Below are positions 18,362 to 26,849 of a DNA stretch of 64,000 nucleotides, in pieces (within the stretch, counting starts at the first letter, position 1; each line of letters begins with the position of its first letter). Source of the stretch: Hyphomicrobiales bacterium (GTDB taxonomy: Bacteria; Pseudomonadota; Alphaproteobacteria; Rhizobiales; Rhizobiaceae); contig UCGV01000004.1 of assembly GCA_900471925.1 (NCBI GenBank), forward strand, positions 115,022 through 179,021, read 5' to 3'. The notes beneath the pieces were generated by a model. It saw only the letters and a program-made list of their open reading frames with translations, had not been told where the DNA came from and did not search any database. A program made the position numbers and the translations under genes.

Positions 18362-18766
18362 ATGCCACAGATCACCATGGAGCAGGCCCGGGCCGCCATC
18401 TCGGCCGGTGAGGCGAAAGCTGCCCAACTGGGCGTGCCGGTCAATATCACGGTGCTGGACGCCGGAGCCCATCTCAAAGCGTTCAGCCGCATGGACGGCG
18501 CCGTTCTCGGCTCCATAGACCTTGCAATGGGCAAGGCCCGAACAGCGGTCCTGTTTCAGACCACAAGTGAGGCCGTCTGGGAATATTGCAAGCCCGGAGC
18601 ACCGGCTCATGCCCTCGAACATTCCAATGGCGGCCTGACACCCTTTCCTGGCGGCATCTCCCTCTTTGCCCGCGACGGCACGGTCATCGGCGCCGTCGGC
18701 GTTTCCGGCGGCGCCGTGCCACAGGATCTCGAAATCGCGGAGGCCGCCGCTGCGGCCCTTGCCTGA
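18362..18766 (+). CDS. GlcG/HbpS-family protein (DUF336)
   Basis: This 134-aa protein is a compact single-domain member of the GlcG/HbpS family, with the typical A-x-x-x-G-v-x-v-n-I-t-V-l-D-a-G-g-h-L-k-a-f-x-R-M-D-G-A-x-x-g-S-i-d-x-A-x-x-K-A-x-T-A pattern at residues 20-65. A glycine-rich second half (GGISLFARDGTVIGAVGVSGG) completes it. Relatives bind haem or act in glycolate-type or other small-molecule metabolism, but many have no assigned role. No signal peptide is present. The ATG at 18362 is fixed by GGAGGAG. It probably forms an operon with the dehydrogenase 69 bp downstream. Confidence 0.82.
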   Translation: MPQITMEQARAAISAGEAKAAQLGVPVNITVLDAGAHLKAFSRMDGAVLGSIDLAMGKARTAVLFQTTSEAVWEYCKPGAPAHALEHSNGGLTPFPGGISLFARDGTVIGAVGVSGGAVPQDLEIAEAAAAALA

Positions 18767-18835
18767 TTTTTTATCAACCCCTGATTTTCAACAGCCCCAA
18801 ATCAATCGACCCCAAGCAATAGAAAGGAATATCGC

Positions 18836-19639
18836 ATGACCAAGACCATTCTGATCACCGGCGCAGGCTCCGGCTTCGGCAAGGGTGCGGCTATCGGCAT
18901 GGCCAAGAACGGCCACACCATTATTGCCACGACACAGATCTCCTCGCAGGTGACGCCGCTGCGCGAAGAAGTCGCCGCTCTCGGCCTGACGAACGTTCGC
19001 GTCGAACGCCTCGACCTCACCGACCCCTATGACATCAGGCAGGCGCAAGGCTGGGATTTCGATGTGCTCTGGAACAATGCCGGCATGGGCGAAGCCGGCC
19101 CCGTCTGGGAAATCCCGATCGAGCTCGTCCGCAAGAACTACGAAATCAACGTCTTCCTGCCGCTGGTGCTGACCCAGGGCGTTGTCCAGAAATGGGTACG
19201 CGAAGGCAAGAAGGGCAAGGTGGTCTTCACCTCCTCGATGGGCGGCCTCTTCACCCCGGCTAACTGGGGCACCTATGTCTCGATCAAGCACGCGCTGGAA
19301 TCGATTGCCGAAGCATTGCAGCAGGAACTTGCCCGTTACGGCATCAAGATCCAGACGATCAATCCGGGTGCCTACTACACCGGCTATAATGAAACGATGG
19401 CCGACAATCCGTTCCGCTGGCTGGATGACACCAAGAACGTCACCAAGCGCGCCGATCTGCGCAGGGGATTCGACGATTTCTTCGCCACTCCGGAAGGCAA
19501 GATGGATCCGAAGGAGATGATCGATCGCATGATCGAGGTCGTTCCGGCCGATACCGGCAAATTCCGCAACGTGGTTCCGAAAGTCATCGAAGACATGCTG
19601 AAGGACCATCAGCTCAAGGCCTGGGAAAACCAGATCTAA
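18836..19639 (+). CDS. Short-chain dehydrogenase/reductase
   Basis: This 267-aa classical SDR has the cofactor loop TGAGSGFGKG (7-16), the NNAG motif (WNNAGMG), a catalytic Ser (FTSSMGG) and Tyr-x-x-x-Lys (YVSIKHALE). The first beta-alpha unit is followed by a basic-poor loop, so NAD or NADP preference is not clear. Substrate is unknown. It has AGGAA upstream of ATG 18836. An exported SnoaL-like protein and a second SDR follow on the same strand with gaps of about 110 and 73 bp, so the four genes from 18362 may be co-transcribed. Confidence 0.87.
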   Translation: MTKTILITGAGSGFGKGAAIGMAKNGHTIIATTQISSQVTPLREEVAALGLTNVRVERLDLTDPYDIRQAQGWDFDVLWNNAGMGEAGPVWEIPIELVRKNYEINVFLPLVLTQGVVQKWVREGKKGKVVFTSSMGGLFTPANWGTYVSIKHALESIAEALQQELARYGIKIQTINPGAYYTGYNETMADNPFRWLDDTKNVTKRADLRRGFDDFFATPEGKMDPKEMIDRMIEVVPADTGKFRNVVPKVIEDMLKDHQLKAWENQI

Positions 19640-19750
19640 CCGGACTTTTGGCGGCGAGCCCCCCGCCGCTCACCTCCCCGCGGGCTACGCGTTGCATCCC
19701 GCAGGACGCTCCACCAAGCATTTCGCCAGTTTTTGGAAAGGACACGAGAG

Positions 19751-20275
19751 ATGAGCACCAGGACTTCGATGACCGCCACATCTACAATCACGCGCAACAT
19801 CATGGCTCTTGCCATCGTGGGCATGGCACTGGTCGCCGGCCCGCAGATATCGAAGGCACAGACGGCTGCCGACCCGATCGGCAACAAGGCAATCGTCCAG
19901 CGCGCCTTCGAGGCGTGGGCCGCCGGCACCGGCAGTCCCTATGACCTGCTCGCCGACAATGCGACATGGACCATCACCGGCAACTCGCTTGCCTCGAAGA
20001 CCTATCCCAGCCGCGAAGCCTTCATCAATGAAGTCATCCGGCCGTTCAACGCCCGTATGAGCGTCGGCCTGAAACCGACGATCCGCAACATCTATGCGGA
20101 AGGCAACACGGTCATCGTCTTCTTCGATGCGAGCGGAACGGCCCGCGATGGTAAGCCTTATGTGAATACCTATGCCTGGTTCCTCGACCTGCGGGACGGC
20201 AGGATCGCCAATGCCTCGGCCTTCTTCGACAGCGTCACATTCAACGATTTCTGGACCCGCGTTGCCGTCCAATAG
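19751..20275 (+). CDS. Exported SnoaL/NTF2-like protein
   Basis: This 174-aa protein has an N-terminal signal sequence (hydrophobic IMALAIVGMALVAGPQISKAQ, cleavage probably after KAQ). A single NTF2-like cone fold follows, recognisable by VQRAFEAWAAGTGSPYDLLADNATWTITG and the later FFDASGTARDGKPYVNTYAWFLDLRDGRI. SnoaL-like proteins are enzymes or ligand-binding proteins for small hydrophobic compounds. The signal peptide places this one in the periplasm, which is less common. The first in-frame ATG is at 19733, but AAAGGA lies between the two starts and favours 19751. Confidence 0.75.
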   Translation: MSTRTSMTATSTITRNIMALAIVGMALVAGPQISKAQTAADPIGNKAIVQRAFEAWAAGTGSPYDLLADNATWTITGNSLASKTYPSREAFINEVIRPFNARMSVGLKPTIRNIYAEGNTVIVFFDASGTARDGKPYVNTYAWFLDLRDGRIANASAFFDSVTFNDFWTRVAVQ

Positions 20276-20348
20276 TCCATTTGCAGCGACTGGCGGCCGG
20301 AGTTCCAGGAAACCGGCCGCTGATCACTGCTTTCAAGGGAGATCGATC

Positions 20349-21194
20349 ATGAAGACCTGGTTCATCACCGGCGCATCACGCGGCTTCGGCAGCCGGATCG
20401 CGCAACTGGCGCTTGCGCGCGGCGACAATGTCGTCGCGACCGCCCGCAACGCCGCTACCGTCACCGAGAAGCTTGGCGATAGCGCCAATCTGCTTGCCGT
20501 GCCGCTCGACGTGACCAATGAGATGCAAGCTCGCGAGGCGGCCGCCCGCGCGATCGAGAAATTCGGCCGTATCGACGTGCTGCTCAACAATGCCGGTTTC
20601 GGCCTCGTCGGCGCCGTCGAGGAGGCGAGTGCCGAAGAGGTCGAAAGACTTTACCGCACCAACGTCTTCGGCCTGCTCGGCGTCACCCGCGCTGTGCTGC
20701 CCTACATGCGCGCCCAGCGTTCCGGCCGGATCCTCAATATTTCGTCGATCGGCGGTTACCGCAGTTCGGCGGGTTTCGGCGTCTATTGCTCGACCAAATT
20801 CGCCGTGGAAGGCCTTTCGGAAGCCCTTCATCACGAGCTTGCGCCTCTCGGCATCCATGTCACCGTCGTCGAACCAGGCTATTTCCGCACCGACTTCCTG
20901 GATTCAAGCTCGCTATCGATCAGCCCGATTGAAATCGGAGACTACAGCGACACCGCCGGGGCTGTACGCCATCACGCGTCGGATCTGAACCACAGCCAGC
21001 CAGGCGATCCGGAAAAGCTTGCCCACGTACTCGTCGAATTTGCCGATACCGCCAACCCGCCCGTCCGACTGCCACTCGGCAGCGACACCGTCGCCGCCAT
21101 CGAAGCCAAGCACGCATCCGATGCGGCGATCCTTGCAACATGGCGCAGCCTCTCGATCTCGACGGATTTCACTTCAGATACAGTCGCGGCCTGA
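20349..21194 (+). CDS. Short-chain dehydrogenase/reductase
   Basis: This 281-aa classical SDR has TGASRGFGSRIA (7-18), an N-N-A-G-F-G motif, ISSIGGYRSSAGFGVYCSTKFAVEG containing Ser, Tyr and Lys of the active site, and a long C-terminal part as in SDRs that act on bulky alcohols or ketones. AAGGGAG precedes ATG 20349. The open frame extends 177 bp further upstream, but that part is only frame overlap with the SnoaL-like gene. It is the last gene before the sulfatase region. A different promoter, with the shared 19-bp element, starts 54 bp after its stop. Confidence 0.87.
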   Translation: MKTWFITGASRGFGSRIAQLALARGDNVVATARNAATVTEKLGDSANLLAVPLDVTNEMQAREAAARAIEKFGRIDVLLNNAGFGLVGAVEEASAEEVERLYRTNVFGLLGVTRAVLPYMRAQRSGRILNISSIGGYRSSAGFGVYCSTKFAVEGLSEALHHELAPLGIHVTVVEPGYFRTDFLDSSSLSISPIEIGDYSDTAGAVRHHASDLNHSQPGDPEKLAHVLVEFADTANPPVRLPLGSDTVAAIEAKHASDAAILATWRSLSISTDFTSDTVAA

Positions 21195-21221
21195 GGTAAA
21201 GACTGGGCAAGTAAAGCATAT

Positions 21222-21266
21222 CGTAAACGCCTGTATTAACATCGGCGTTTACGGTAACGTACTTCC
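21222..21266 (+). promoter_or_regulatory. Shared 19-bp element, copy 1 (upstream of DUF900 hydrolase)
   Basis: The core TTTACGGTAACGTACTTCC lies at 21248-21266. Just upstream is a perfect 10-bp inverted repeat, CGTAAACGCC (21222-21231) and GGCGTTTACG (21244-21253), whose right arm overlaps the core. The core ends 52 bases before the ATG. Its last bases (CTTCCG, 21262-21267) could serve as a -35 box, with CTATGG at 21284-21289 as -10 (16-bp spacing). Six further copies occur in the next 16 kb. Confidence 0.75.
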
Positions 21267-21318
21267 GCATGGGCCTATCCGCCCTATGGTGCCATCCCGG
21301 TGAAACCAGGAAGTATTC

Positions 21319-22530
21319 ATGCTGAGACGCATTCTCCTCGCCGGACTTTCGGTGCTAGCCGGCTGCGGCCACCCGACAGGCGTAATGACACCCGTAGCCC
21401 TTACGGCCAATACGCCGAAGACATCGAAGGTGGAAATGCTGGTCGCAACCACGCGCCAACCATCAGGCGATCCGGCCACCCTCTTCAACGGCGAACGCAG
21501 TCCGACGCCTTATCTGACGGACATTACCATCTCGATCCCGCCGAAGCGCGCCGCCGGCACCGTACAGTGGCCCCAGCGGCTGCCGCCCAACCCGGCGACC
21601 GATTTCGCTGTCACCCATGTCGAGCAGCTTGAAACGCGGACCGAAGGGCGCGCCTGGTTCAATCAGCATCTCAAGGATGGCCATGCGCTTGTCTTCGTGC
21701 ACGGCTTCAACAACACATACGAGGATTCCGTTTTCCGCCTCGCCCAGATCGTCCATGACAGCGGCATGGACGCCACGCCCGTTCTCTTCACTTGGCCTTC
21801 GCGTGCCCAGCTGACGGCCTATGAATATGACAAGGAAAGCACGAATTATTCGCGCACTGCTCTAGAACAGGCCCTGCGGATTCTCGCCCAGGATCCGAGC
21901 GTCAAGGACATCACCATTCTCGCGCATTCCATGGGAACTTGGCTCGCAATGGAATCTCTGCGCCAGATGGGAATACGCGACGGACATGTAAATCCCAAGA
22001 TCCGCGATGTCATTCTGGCCTCGCCCGATATCGATATCCAGGTCTTCGCCAAACAGTATGTGGAGATGGGCACGCCCCGTCCGAAATTCACGATCTTCGT
22101 TTCGCAGGACGATCGGGCTCTGGCGGTCTCAAGCTTCATCACCGGGAAAGTATCCCGGCTCGGCGCGATTGACCCATCCAAGGAGCCCTATCGCAGCCGG
22201 CTGGAAGAGGCTGGCATCACCGCGATCGATCTCACCAAGGTCAAGACCGGCGACAATCTGAACCACGGGAAATTCGCAGAAAGCCCCGAGATCGTCCAGC
22301 TGATCGGCCAGCGACTGATGACGGGCCAGACGTTGACGGATTCCAACATCAGTCTCGGTGACGGCGTTGCCGCCGTCGTCGGCGGCACAGTGCAGACGGT
22401 CGGCAAGGTCGCCGGAACGGCAGTCGCCGCGCCGCTGACGATCATCGAGCATCCTCCGGCGGCCCAGAAACCAACTGATGTCGAAGATACGTTGCGCACC
22501 AATCCGCAATCTGACCCGCTGACCAACTGA
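21319..22530 (+). CDS. DUF900 alpha/beta-hydrolase lipoprotein
   Basis: This 403-aa protein has a lipoprotein signal with lipobox LAGC (Cys18 about), then a DUF900 hydrolase domain. Visible elements are the strand ALVFVHGFNNTYEDSVFRLAQI, the nucleophile elbow ILAHSMGTW (A-H-S-M-G with the serine) and late residues DIDIQVF for the acid. DUF900 proteins are serine hydrolases of unknown substrate. The lipobox places it on the periplasmic face of the envelope. It is monocistronic by position: the 19-bp element precedes it and another copy of the element follows before the sulfatase. This ties it to the sulfatase regulon rather than to the upstream dehydrogenases. Confidence 0.82.
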   Translation: MLRRILLAGLSVLAGCGHPTGVMTPVALTANTPKTSKVEMLVATTRQPSGDPATLFNGERSPTPYLTDITISIPPKRAAGTVQWPQRLPPNPATDFAVTHVEQLETRTEGRAWFNQHLKDGHALVFVHGFNNTYEDSVFRLAQIVHDSGMDATPVLFTWPSRAQLTAYEYDKESTNYSRTALEQALRILAQDPSVKDITILAHSMGTWLAMESLRQMGIRDGHVNPKIRDVILASPDIDIQVFAKQYVEMGTPRPKFTIFVSQDDRALAVSSFITGKVSRLGAIDPSKEPYRSRLEEAGITAIDLTKVKTGDNLNHGKFAESPEIVQLIGQRLMTGQTLTDSNISLGDGVAAVVGGTVQTVGKVAGTAVAAPLTIIEHPPAAQKPTDVEDTLRTNPQSDPLTN

Positions 22531-22546
22531 CCAACTGACGGATCGA

Positions 22547-22599
22547 TTTACGCTGGCGGTTACATCCCGCAACACCTGCATTTACGGTAACGTACTTCC
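22547..22599 (+). promoter_or_regulatory. Shared 19-bp element, copy 2 (upstream of sulfatase operon)
   Basis: The core TTTACGGTAACGTACTTCC is at 22581-22599. A further TTTACG half-site is at 22547-22552 and GTTAC at 22559-22563; both recur at almost the same spacing in copy 4. The core ends 123 bases before the sulfatase ATG, a longer leader than for the other copies. Confidence 0.75.
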
Positions 22600-22722
22600 G
22601 CAAATGGCCTCAAAGTAGAAGTCTCTCCCGGTCGAATGGCGACGATCCAGGTCCGGCGGGTTTGCCCTGTCCGACATCAGGGAGACCGTAATGATGAACG
22701 AGCTTGCGAAGGAGAGAACGTG

Positions 22723-24345
22723 ATGACCACGACACTCTCCAGGAGACTTCTTTCGGCGACAGCAGCTGCCGTGAGCCTTGCTGTCCTGCCATTCGCTTCG
22801 ATGGCCTATGCTCAGCAGGCTGCACCGGCGGGCGACGCCTCCAAGCCCAACATTCTCGTCATCTTCGGTGACGACATCGGCCAGACGAATATCAGCGCCT
22901 ATTCCTTCGGAGTGCTCGGATACAAGACGCCAAATATCGACAGCATTGCCAAACAGGGGATGATGTTTACGGACTACTATGCCGAAAACAGCTGCACTGC
23001 TGGACGTTCGACATTCATCACCGGTCAGGTTTGCCTTCGCACGGGCCTCTGCAAGGTCGGCGCGCCCGGCGCTCCGGTGGGATTGCAGGCAGGCGACATC
23101 ACGATCGCGCAGGCGCTGAAACCGCTCGGTTATGCCACAGGCCAATTCGGCAAAAACCATCTCGGCGACAGAGACGAATATCTGCCGACCAATCATGGTT
23201 TCGATGAGTTCTTCGGCAACCTCTACCATCTGAATGCCGAAGAAGAACCGGAAGCGCCCTATTGGCCAAAGGACGACCAGGAGTTCCTGAAAGCCTATAA
23301 CCCGCGCGGCGTCATCAAGGCATCGGCCGACGGCAAGGTCGAGGATACCGGCGCGCTGACCAAGAAGCGCATGGAGACGATCGACGACGAGACGACGGCG
23401 GCGGCCATCGACTTCATGGGGCGGCAGGTGAAGCAGAACAAACCCTTCTTCACCTGGATGAACACCACCCGGATGCACCTCTTCACGCATGTCCGCGAAT
23501 CCATGCGCGGCCAGAGCGGCATGCAAGGCAACGAATATGCCGACGGCATGGTCGAACACGACGGCGATGTCGGCAAGCTTTTGAAAGCGCTCGACGATCT
23601 CGGCATCACGGATAACACCATCGTCGTCTACACGACCGACAACGGCCCCAACCAGTTTTCCTGGCCGGATGCAGCCACCACGCCGTTCCGTAGTGAAAAG
23701 GACACCAACTGGGAAGGTGCGTTCCGCGTTCCCGCCATGGTGAAATGGCCGGGCCATATCCAGCCCGGGCAAATCTCGAACCAGATGATGGCCGGTCTCG
23801 ACTGGTTCCCGACGCTGCTCGCAGCTGCTGGCGATCCCGATATCAAGAACCGGCTCCTCAATGGCTGGCAACCTGCCGGAAGCACGACGACATTCAAGAA
23901 CCACCTCGATGGCTACAACCAGCTCGACTACCTCACCGGCAAATCGGACAAAAGCGCCAGATCAGACTTCTATTACTTTGACGACGACGGCGACCTGGTA
24001 GCAACACGCTACGACGACTGGAAGGTCGTCTTCAAGGAACAGCCTGCCCCCGGCGGCTTCGCTGTCTGGCAGACACCACTGATCACATGGCGTCTTCCGA
24101 AACTGTTCAACCTGCGAATGGACCCCTACGAGCGGGCAGACGTCGTATCGGACCAGTATAACGACTGGCTCGTCCGCAACGACTATCTGCTCGTAAAGGG
24201 CCAGTTGCAGGGTGCCGCCTTCCTGGAGACCTTCGTCAAATATCCACCAAGCCAGCGCGTCGCCAGCTTCAATATCGAAGGCGTGCGTGCCCAGGTGGAC
24301 AAGGCGATCGACCAATCCTTCAAGGATCGTGGCATCGAGAAATAA
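22723..24345 (+). CDS. Periplasmic arylsulfatase (formylglycine, Cys type)
   Basis: This 540-aa sulfatase has a signal peptide (cleavage near AYA-QQ, residue 30). The metal-binding start is NILVIFGDDIGQTN (43-56). The maturation site is SCTAGRSTF with Cys91; C-T-A-G-R fits the C-x-P/A-x-R rule for conversion to formylglycine. A lysine/histidine pair lies in GKNHLGD, and late metal residues are in YTTDNGPNQ. It hydrolyses sulfate esters in the periplasm; the natural substrate is unknown. An in-frame start at 22636 exists, but AAGGAGAG and the signal peptide fix ATG 22723. The enzyme needed for Cys91 maturation is encoded at 31677 under the same type of promoter element. A strong hairpin separates it from the MoxR operon. 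Confidence 0.9.
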   Translation: MTTTLSRRLLSATAAAVSLAVLPFASMAYAQQAAPAGDASKPNILVIFGDDIGQTNISAYSFGVLGYKTPNIDSIAKQGMMFTDYYAENSCTAGRSTFITGQVCLRTGLCKVGAPGAPVGLQAGDITIAQALKPLGYATGQFGKNHLGDRDEYLPTNHGFDEFFGNLYHLNAEEEPEAPYWPKDDQEFLKAYNPRGVIKASADGKVEDTGALTKKRMETIDDETTAAAIDFMGRQVKQNKPFFTWMNTTRMHLFTHVRESMRGQSGMQGNEYADGMVEHDGDVGKLLKALDDLGITDNTIVVYTTDNGPNQFSWPDAATTPFRSEKDTNWEGAFRVPAMVKWPGHIQPGQISNQMMAGLDWFPTLLAAAGDPDIKNRLLNGWQPAGSTTTFKNHLDGYNQLDYLTGKSDKSARSDFYYFDDDGDLVATRYDDWKVVFKEQPAPGGFAVWQTPLITWRLPKLFNLRMDPYERADVVSDQYNDWLVRNDYLLVKGQLQGAAFLETFVKYPPSQRVASFNIEGVRAQVDKAIDQSFKDRGIEK

Positions 24346-24355
24346 CCGAGCGATC

Positions 24356-24384
24356 AAGGGCGCGCAGATAGTCTGCGCGCCCTT
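24356..24384 (+). terminator. Strong hairpin between sulfatase and MoxR operon (terminator or attenuator)
   Basis: A perfect 13-bp stem (AAGGGCGCGCAGA, 24356-24368, and its complement, 24372-24384) has a 3-base loop and is followed by CTGTTTCTTCTC. It begins 10 bases after the sulfatase stop and ends 25 bases before the MoxR ATG. No separate promoter element is seen before MoxR. It may therefore set a high sulfatase to low MoxR/Bat transcript ratio by partial termination. Confidence 0.7.
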
Positions 24385-24409
24385 CTGTTTCTTCTCAACC
24401 GAGGCGCAC

Positions 24410-25387
24410 ATGACGGCACGCAACGACATCCTCGATCTCGGCAAACGCATCGGCCAGTCGATCATCGGACAAGAGACCATGGTAGAACGGCTGCTGCTCG
24501 GCCTGCTTGCCAACGGCCATCTTCTGGTCGAGGGCCTGCCGGGTCTTGCCAAGACGAGGGCGATCAAGAGCCTCGCGAAGAACCTCGATTCAGAGCTTTC
24601 GCGCGTCCAGTTCACGCCGGATCTGCTACCTGCCGATATTACCGGATCGGAGATCTATTTCTCCGAGGGCGGCAAGGGCGAGTTCAAGTTTCAACAAGGG
24701 CCGATCTTCGCCAATCTGATCCTCGCAGACGAAATCAATCGCGCCCCGGCCAAGGTACAATCGGCCCTCCTGGAAGCGATGGAGGAGCGACAGGTTACGG
24801 TCGGCGGCAAGAGCTATCCGCTGCCCGATCTCTTCATGGTCATGGCGACGCAGAACCCGATCGAGCAGGAAGGCACCTATCCGCTACCCGAAGCGCAACT
24901 CGATCGCTTCCTCATGCATGTCGAGGTCACCTATCCCGACGAGCAATCGGAAGCCGCGATCATGCGGCTCAATCGCGACGAGGAGAATGCCACTCATGAC
25001 AAAGGTTCGGCGTCCGCGGTCGAGCGGCTGAACCCGCAGGCTGTCTTTGATGCGCGCACGGAAATTGGCGCGGTCACCGTCTCTGAGCCGGTCGAGAAAT
25101 ACATGGTCGCGCTTGTTTTCGCGACGCGTTACCCGGACCGATATGACAAGGATCTGGCAAACCTCCTGCAGGTTGGCGTCAGTCCACGCGGTGTCATCGG
25201 TCTCGATAAGGTCTCGCGCGCATACGCATGGCTGAAGGGTCGCGATTACGTGACCCCCGACGATGTGAAGGCGATCGTCAATGATGTCTTCCGCCATCGC
25301 CTCATCCTGTCCTACGAGGCACATGCCGCTAATACCAGCGCCGATCAGGTCATCGACCGCATCACCGAACTGGTCGCAGTCTCATGA
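24410..25387 (+). CDS. MoxR-family AAA+ ATPase
   Basis: This 325-aa protein is a MoxR AAA+ ATPase with Walker A GLPGLAKT (42-49), Walker B and following MoxR signature LILADEINRAPAKVQSALLEAMEERQVT, sensor 1 MATQNPIEQEGTYPLPEAQLDRF, and the C-terminal lid (VSPRGVIGLDKVSRAYA). MoxR proteins act as chaperone-like ATPases that, with vWA proteins, help mature or insert cofactors into partner enzymes. Here five Bat-type genes follow with overlapping ends, so a MoxR-vWA complex at the inner membrane is likely. The sulfatase directly upstream is the obvious client candidate (inference). The open frame runs upstream to 24212, but ATG 24410 with GAGG is the family start. Confidence 0.9.
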   Translation: MTARNDILDLGKRIGQSIIGQETMVERLLLGLLANGHLLVEGLPGLAKTRAIKSLAKNLDSELSRVQFTPDLLPADITGSEIYFSEGGKGEFKFQQGPIFANLILADEINRAPAKVQSALLEAMEERQVTVGGKSYPLPDLFMVMATQNPIEQEGTYPLPEAQLDRFLMHVEVTYPDEQSEAAIMRLNRDEENATHDKGSASAVERLNPQAVFDARTEIGAVTVSEPVEKYMVALVFATRYPDRYDKDLANLLQVGVSPRGVIGLDKVSRAYAWLKGRDYVTPDDVKAIVNDVFRHRLILSYEAHAANTSADQVIDRITELVAVS

Positions 25388-26337
25388 GCAAAGCAGCCCT
25401 TGACAGCGACGGCGTCTATGTCACGACGGAACAACTTGTCGCTCTCGAGGGCCGCGCCCGCAATCTGACCTTCGTCCAGAAGGCGAAAAGCCATCAGCAG
25501 CTTGCCGGCCGCATGCAGTCGGCCCTGCGCGGTCGCGGCCTGATCTTCGAGGAGTTGCGGGATTATCTGCCGGGCGACGACATCCGCTCTATCGACTGGC
25601 GCGTGACGGCGCGCACCAGCAAGCCAGTCGTTCGCATCTATGGCGAGGAAAAGGAGCGACCAGCAATCCTCGTCGTCGATCAGCGGATCAACATGTTTTT
25701 CGGCAGCCGCCGCGCCATGAAATCCGTTACCGCCGCCGAGGCCGCCATACTCTGCGCCTGGCGCATTCTCGGATCTGGCGACCGCGTGGGTGGCTTCATC
25801 TTTGGCGATGGCGACATCGACGAGGTGAAACCGCATCGCAGCCGCAACGCCGTCATCGCTCTGGCCGACAGGATCGCAACGAAGAACGCCGCGTTGAACG
25901 CCAGCTTTGCCGGCACCCCTTCCCCGGCTTCGCTTGATGAAGTGCTGCAGCGGGTTTCCGGCATCGCCCATCACGACCATCTCATCGTTATCATCAGCGA
26001 TTTCAGCGGACATGGCGAGCCGACCCGTGATCTGCTGCTGGCGCTCTCGTCCCGCAACGACGTGATCTGCCTGCTGGTCTACGATCCGTTCCTGCTCGAG
26101 CTGCCCAAATCCGCCGATATCGTCATCAGCGGCGGCGGCTTGCAGGCGGAGCTTTCACTGAGCGAGGCCGGTGTGCGAAAATCCATCGATACGTTCGCCC
26201 GCAACCGCGGACGCGAACTGATGGCCTGGCAGCGCGAACTCGGCCTCCCCATGTTGCCCGTCTCGACGGCGGAGGAGACGGCCCCGCAGCTTCGCCGCCT
26301 GCTCGAACAATCCGCCTGGCGGCAGCGGAGGCGCTGA
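25384..26337 (+). CDS. DUF58 protein (MoxR partner)
   Basis: This 317-aa protein carries the DUF58 signature FEELRDYLPGDDIRSIDWRVTARTSKPVVRIYGEEKERPAILVVD in its first third. A vWA-like fold (IIISDFSG) follows. DUF58 proteins almost always sit behind moxR and are thought to act with it. It lacks the N-terminal membrane helices found in many longer DUF58 proteins, so it is probably cytoplasmic. It overlaps moxR by 4 bp (ATGA) and the next gene by 1 bp. Confidence 0.87.
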   Translation: MSKAALDSDGVYVTTEQLVALEGRARNLTFVQKAKSHQQLAGRMQSALRGRGLIFEELRDYLPGDDIRSIDWRVTARTSKPVVRIYGEEKERPAILVVDQRINMFFGSRRAMKSVTAAEAAILCAWRILGSGDRVGGFIFGDGDIDEVKPHRSRNAVIALADRIATKNAALNASFAGTPSPASLDEVLQRVSGIAHHDHLIVIISDFSGHGEPTRDLLLALSSRNDVICLLVYDPFLLELPKSADIVISGGGLQAELSLSEAGVRKSIDTFARNRGRELMAWQRELGLPMLPVSTAEETAPQLRRLLEQSAWRQRRR

Positions 26338-26849
26338 TGGAGCCGAAAGTCCAGCTCGATCCGATGACGGAAACGGCGCTGCGCTCCCTGCACGATATCG
26401 CGCTTCCAGAACCCATCTCCTGGCTTCCGCAGACCTGGGGCTGGGTGGCACTGGCCGAGTTGCTCGTCATCGCACTGCTTTCGGCATTCCTGATCTGGCT
26501 CAGGCACTATCGCCGCAATGCCTACAGGCGGGAAGCGCTGCATCTCCTCGATGCCATTGAGGCAGACATTCGAAATCAGACCAGCCGCGAAAAGGGTGTC
26601 CATGAACTCTCGGAACTGTTGAAGCGCACGGCGCTCGCTGCATGGCCGAGAGGCGATGTCGCATCGCTGACCGGCCGTGCATGGATAGAGCGACTGAACG
26701 CAAACGGAGGAGATGGCGCGCTCGCCGTCCTGCTCGACGATCTCGAATATCACAATGGAACTGATATCGCCGCGCTTCCTGCCGAAACCACCGATGAACT
26801 CATCCTCAATTCGAGACGGTGGATCAGGAGGCACCATGTATCAGCTTGA
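26337..26849 (+). CDS. DUF4381-type membrane protein of the MoxR/vWA cluster
   Basis: This 170-aa protein has a short N-terminal stretch with L-H-D-I-x-L-P-E-P-I-S-W-L-P-Q-T-W-G-W, typical of DUF4381. One membrane helix (WVALAELLVIALLSAFLIWLRHYRRN) and a soluble helical domain follow. DUF4381 proteins lie between DUF58 and vWA genes in MoxR clusters of many proteobacteria, and their exact role is unknown. The overlap with both neighbours argues for strict co-translation. Confidence 0.82.
   Translation: MEPKVQLDPMTETALRSLHDIALPEPISWLPQTWGWVALAELLVIALLSAFLIWLRHYRRNAYRREALHLLDAIEADIRNQTSREKGVHELSELLKRTALAAWPRGDVASLTGRAWIERLNANGGDGALAVLLDDLEYHNGTDIAALPAETTDELILNSRRWIRRHHVSA

Noticed and set aside
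22582..23904. A 440-codon minus-strand open frame opposite the sulfatase
   Set aside because: The plus strand holds a full sulfatase with signal peptide and active site; the mirror frame has no recognisable domain and would begin inside the sulfatase.
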